Assembly: GCF_008085915.1 (NCBI RefSeq)
Contig: NZ_VSJK01000002.1
Location: 62,001-126,000 of the forward strand
DNA from: Oceaniovalibus sp. ACAM 378
GTDB taxonomy: Bacteria > Pseudomonadota > Alphaproteobacteria > Rhodobacterales > Rhodobacteraceae
DNA length: 64,000 bases
Direction: 5' to 3'
The translations under genes were made by a program, and so were the position numbers. The notes beneath the pieces are model-generated. The model saw only the letters and a program-made list of their open reading frames with translations, was not told where the DNA came from and searched no databases. Below, piece by piece: positions 62,194 through 64,000 of the stretch (positions are counted from its first letter, which is position 1; every line of letters begins with the position of its first letter).

Positions 62194-62649
62194 TCAGACC
62201 TGACGCCATCCGTGGTTGCGCAGGCAGCGCGGATCATAGCCTTCGAGTCCGTTGCCCTTGCCGTGCACGCGGGTGCTGCACTGGCCGGGCAGCCGGGAAA
62301 TGTTCATCGTGCGTTGCAGGCAAGATCTCAGGAAGAGGTTCTGCCAGCCGCTGCGTGTCTGGACCGAGCGAAGGCAGCGGGAGTCCACCGTTTTGTTGTG
62401 GTGCGGATAGACGGGATTGGGGGGGCTCGGGCGCGGGTAGGCGGGCGGTTTCGGTGGCACATGGACCGCTGGCGGCGGGGTCTTTGAACGGCGATCCCGC
62501 GACACGGCAGCGCCGATGATGATCAAGGTCGCGGCCCCGGCAAGGATTGCCACCAGATCGCGGGAGTTGTCGGCCTGAACGGGCGTGGCGGCCATCGGGC
62601 TGAAGGCGACAGCGGCAGACAGTGTGGCGGCGGCAATGGTGCGGAACAT
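62194..62649 (-). CDS. Secreted conserved hypothetical protein
   Basis: The 151-residue protein has a signal peptide (MFRTIAAATLSAAVAFSPMAATPVQA), a hydrophobic stretch (LVAILAGAATLIIIGAAVS) close behind it, a proline-rich linker (PPAVHVPPKPPAYPRPSPPNP) and a Cys-containing C-terminal part (CLRSVQTRSGWQNLF, RSCLQRTMNISRLPGQC). The four or more cysteines suggest disulfides in the periplasm. I recognise only the general architecture, not a function. ATG at 62649 follows GGAAG; upstream in-frame codons are not coding. Confidence 0.75.
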   Translation of the reverse strand: MFRTIAAATLSAAVAFSPMAATPVQADNSRDLVAILAGAATLIIIGAAVSRDRRSKTPPPAVHVPPKPPAYPRPSPPNPVYPHHNKTVDSRCLRSVQTRSGWQNLFLRSCLQRTMNISRLPGQCSTRVHGKGNGLEGYDPRCLRNHGWRQV

Positions 62650-62896
62650 GGGAGGCTTCCTTTCGATATCGGACGTTGCAATGCGAACAGCGGGTCCGGC
62701 ACGATGTTTCCGAACTGGACTGCAATCAAACTGCAGCCGAACCCGGCGGACAGGCAATATCGCCGCGCTGTTATCCGATAGCGACCAATACAACCCTCGC
62801 GGACATTGAATATCGTGCCCGGTCGGCCCATCGTGACATCAACCGCCTGCCAAGCGGTCTGCCAAAGGTCACTGCGACCAGAACCCCGGAGACATC

Positions 62897-63205
62897 ATGC
62901 CGCGCCCGCCTGTTCCATCTGCCATTGCCGCACTGGCCGTCTGCCTGTCACTGTTCGGTTTCGCCGCCAGTGCCGAGGCCGCCTGTTTTGCCGATTACAA
63001 AGCCAAGACGGACAATCCGTTGAAACTGCATTATGGGGTGATAAAGCTGCCCCAAAATGCGTGCGATTCGAAGAGTGCACGGGCGGTGATTGAACGGCGC
63101 ATCGGTGCGGATGGCTGGCAGTTGCTGAACGTGATGTCGGTGTTCGATGAAAGTGGGCTTGAGCAAAGGAAAGACAGTGCTGGTGCCTACTTCCTCCGCT
63201 ACTGA
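62897..63205 (+). CDS. Small secreted hypothetical protein
   Basis: The 102-residue protein has a signal peptide (MPRPPVPSAIAALAVCLSLFGFAASAEA) and a mature part with two cysteines (ACFADYKAKTDNPLKLHYGVI and LPQNACDSKSARAVIERRIGADGW). The rest reads LLNVMSVFDESGLEQRKDSAGAYFLRY. No function is recognised; it looks like a small periplasmic protein conserved in related bacteria. Its 3' end overlaps the start of the next gene by 29 bases, so they are co-transcribed. Confidence 0.8.
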   Translation: MPRPPVPSAIAALAVCLSLFGFAASAEAACFADYKAKTDNPLKLHYGVIKLPQNACDSKSARAVIERRIGADGWQLLNVMSVFDESGLEQRKDSAGAYFLRY

Positions 63206-63881
63206 CACGCGGCGTTCAACAGGGCGGATCGTGACGCTTGGGATCGGGGCGATTGTCCTGATTCTGCTGGTGGCGGCGGTGTTTCTGCTCGTCAATCTGC
63301 CCGACGCCAACGCCTTCAACGCGCGGGTCGAGCGGATATTCATCGATAACGATGCGCTGACCGGTTCGGGCGAATTGCGCCTGCTTGAGATTCTGGCCCA
63401 GTCGGGCACCGCATTCTCGGGCGTGTTGAGCAGTTACCGCATGGTGATCTTCGTGCTGCTGGTTTTCGCCACGGCGCTGCTGATTGCGAGCCTTGTGTTT
63501 CTGGTGACAATCATCGCGTTGAACCGCCGCATGGGCGAAATCGAGAGGGCAGGCATTCAGGTGTCATCGCTGTTGATTTCGCGCGATCAGCTGACGGTCT
63601 ATCTGAACAACATGGAATTCAAGCTGACCGAGGCGGCGATCGAAACCCTTGCCGTGCTGGCCGAGGCGCGGATGGATGACGACGTTTTGTCAGGGTCGGA
63701 AATCGAAGCGGTGATATCGGGGCGCAAGGCTGCGGACTGTGACGAGGCGGCAGGCGCCACCCGCATCAAGCGGTTGCGCGATACGCTGGGCAACCAGATG
63801 GTCAGCGAACTTCTGGTCAAGAACATCGCGCGGCGGGGCTATATGCTTGCCATCGACAAGGACGTGATCCGCATGGTGTGA
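63177..63881 (+). CDS. Membrane protein with C-terminal OmpR-type winged-helix domain
   Basis: About 234 residues from GTG at 63177 (site AAAGGAAAG). Two membrane segments (IVTLGIGAIVLILLVAAVFLLV near residue 18 and MVIFVLLVFATALLIASLVFLVTI near 90) frame a periplasmic loop. The cytoplasmic C-terminal part reads ISRDQLTVYLNNMEFKLTEAAIETLAVLAE, then RIKRLRDTLGNQMVSELL and RRGYMLAIDKD. The LT..E helix, the RLRD..G recognition segment and the GY hairpin are the Trans_reg_C (OmpR/PhoB) pattern. ToxR/CadC-type regulators have this domain at the N-terminus; here it is at the C-terminus. I infer a membrane-bound regulator that may respond to the overlapping secreted protein. Confidence 0.75.
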   Translation: MLVPTSSATDTRRSTGRIVTLGIGAIVLILLVAAVFLLVNLPDANAFNARVERIFIDNDALTGSGELRLLEILAQSGTAFSGVLSSYRMVIFVLLVFATALLIASLVFLVTIIALNRRMGEIERAGIQVSSLLISRDQLTVYLNNMEFKLTEAAIETLAVLAEARMDDDVLSGSEIEAVISGRKAADCDEAAGATRIKRLRDTLGNQMVSELLVKNIARRGYMLAIDKDVIRMV

Positions 63882-63900
63882 CGGTCAGCGCAGACAGGTG

Positions 63901-63947
63901 CGGAATTTCTAAGAAATTCCGTGGTCGTTTTCTCGGGGAGAAAACGA
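63901..63947. repeat. Two adjacent perfect palindromes at the right end
   Basis: CGGAATTTCT-A-AGAAATTCCG (63901-63921) is a perfect 10-bp inverted repeat with a one-base centre. Four bases later TCGTTTTCTC-GGG-GAGAAAACGA (63925-63947) is a second perfect 10-bp inverted repeat. They follow the stop at 63881 by 20 bases. They could be bidirectional termination or processing hairpins, or a repeated extragenic element; no long T tract follows on the plus strand. Confidence 0.7.
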
Positions 63948-64000
63948 TGGCCCGCCGCTGTCAGCGATGGGGACCAGATCAGACTTTCTCATTCCGGATC

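Noticed and set aside
1-64000. CRISPR array or rRNA operon
   Set aside because: No regularly spaced direct repeats and no ribosomal RNA sequence were seen anywhere in the window.

Overview
The window looks like chromosomal DNA of a marine alphaproteobacterium of the roseobacter / Rhodobacteraceae type. This rests on high GC, the gene order hemD - mitofilin-like - hemY beside tsaD, a compact Rieske / cytochrome b / cytochrome c1 operon, short type-2 ArgC, MocR-type TauR with Xsc, and SoeABC-like sulfite oxidation. No database search was possible, so family names come from motifs, lengths and gene context.

Region 1 (1-7.9 kb) is a decayed genomic island ending at the 3' side of a tRNA-Phe(GAA) gene. 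It holds a class II amidotransferase, a poly-gamma-glutamate hydrolase family protein, an IS3 remnant, a frameshifted IS1182-type element with recognisable terminal inverted repeats, a secreted purine-nucleoside-permease-like protein, and broken DUF927 and AlpA-type genes typical of small integrative elements. Region 2 (8-14.6 kb) is housekeeping: hemY, a mitofilin-like protein and hemD on the minus strand, then tsaD, YciI and EVE genes on the plus strand.

Region 3 (14.6-29.5 kb) is the most unusual part. Fourteen genes, all on the minus strand, encode two complete tripartite tricarboxylate (TctCBA) uptake systems, two sulfatases without export signals, two enolase-superfamily sugar-acid dehydratase-like proteins, a UxaA-type lyase split into small and large subunits, an unrecognised TIM-barrel-like protein and a FadR-type GntR regulator. 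Six genes in the middle are joined by consecutive 4-base ATGA overlaps. I infer a cytoplasmic route for an imported small sulfated sugar or sugar acid: import, desulfation, dehydration. The regulator has a candidate palindromic operator cluster upstream of the first gene of its own operon.

Region 4 (29.8-42.3 kb) holds a DMT exporter and the two halves of MnmC as separate divergent genes, then a sulfonate-dissimilation operon tauR-xsc-pta-tauE-soeABC. Sulfoacetaldehyde would be cleaved to acetyl phosphate and sulfite, acetyl phosphate converted to acetyl-CoA, and sulfite exported or oxidised. Paired direct repeats spaced 23 bp lie upstream of both tauR and xsc and are good candidate TauR boxes.

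Region 5 (42.4-64 kb) is mainly core metabolism: dapD, dapE and dapA (lysine/peptidoglycan), a lytic transglycosylase, petABC, smpB, a mercaptopyruvate sulfurtransferase, an aromatic aminotransferase, a class III aminotransferase/phospholyase-like enzyme overlapping a small-molecule kinase, pncB, argC, pncA, trhO and small secreted proteins. The last gene encodes a membrane protein with a C-terminal OmpR-type winged helix. A decayed DUF2064 glycosyltransferase pseudogene sits downstream of dapE.
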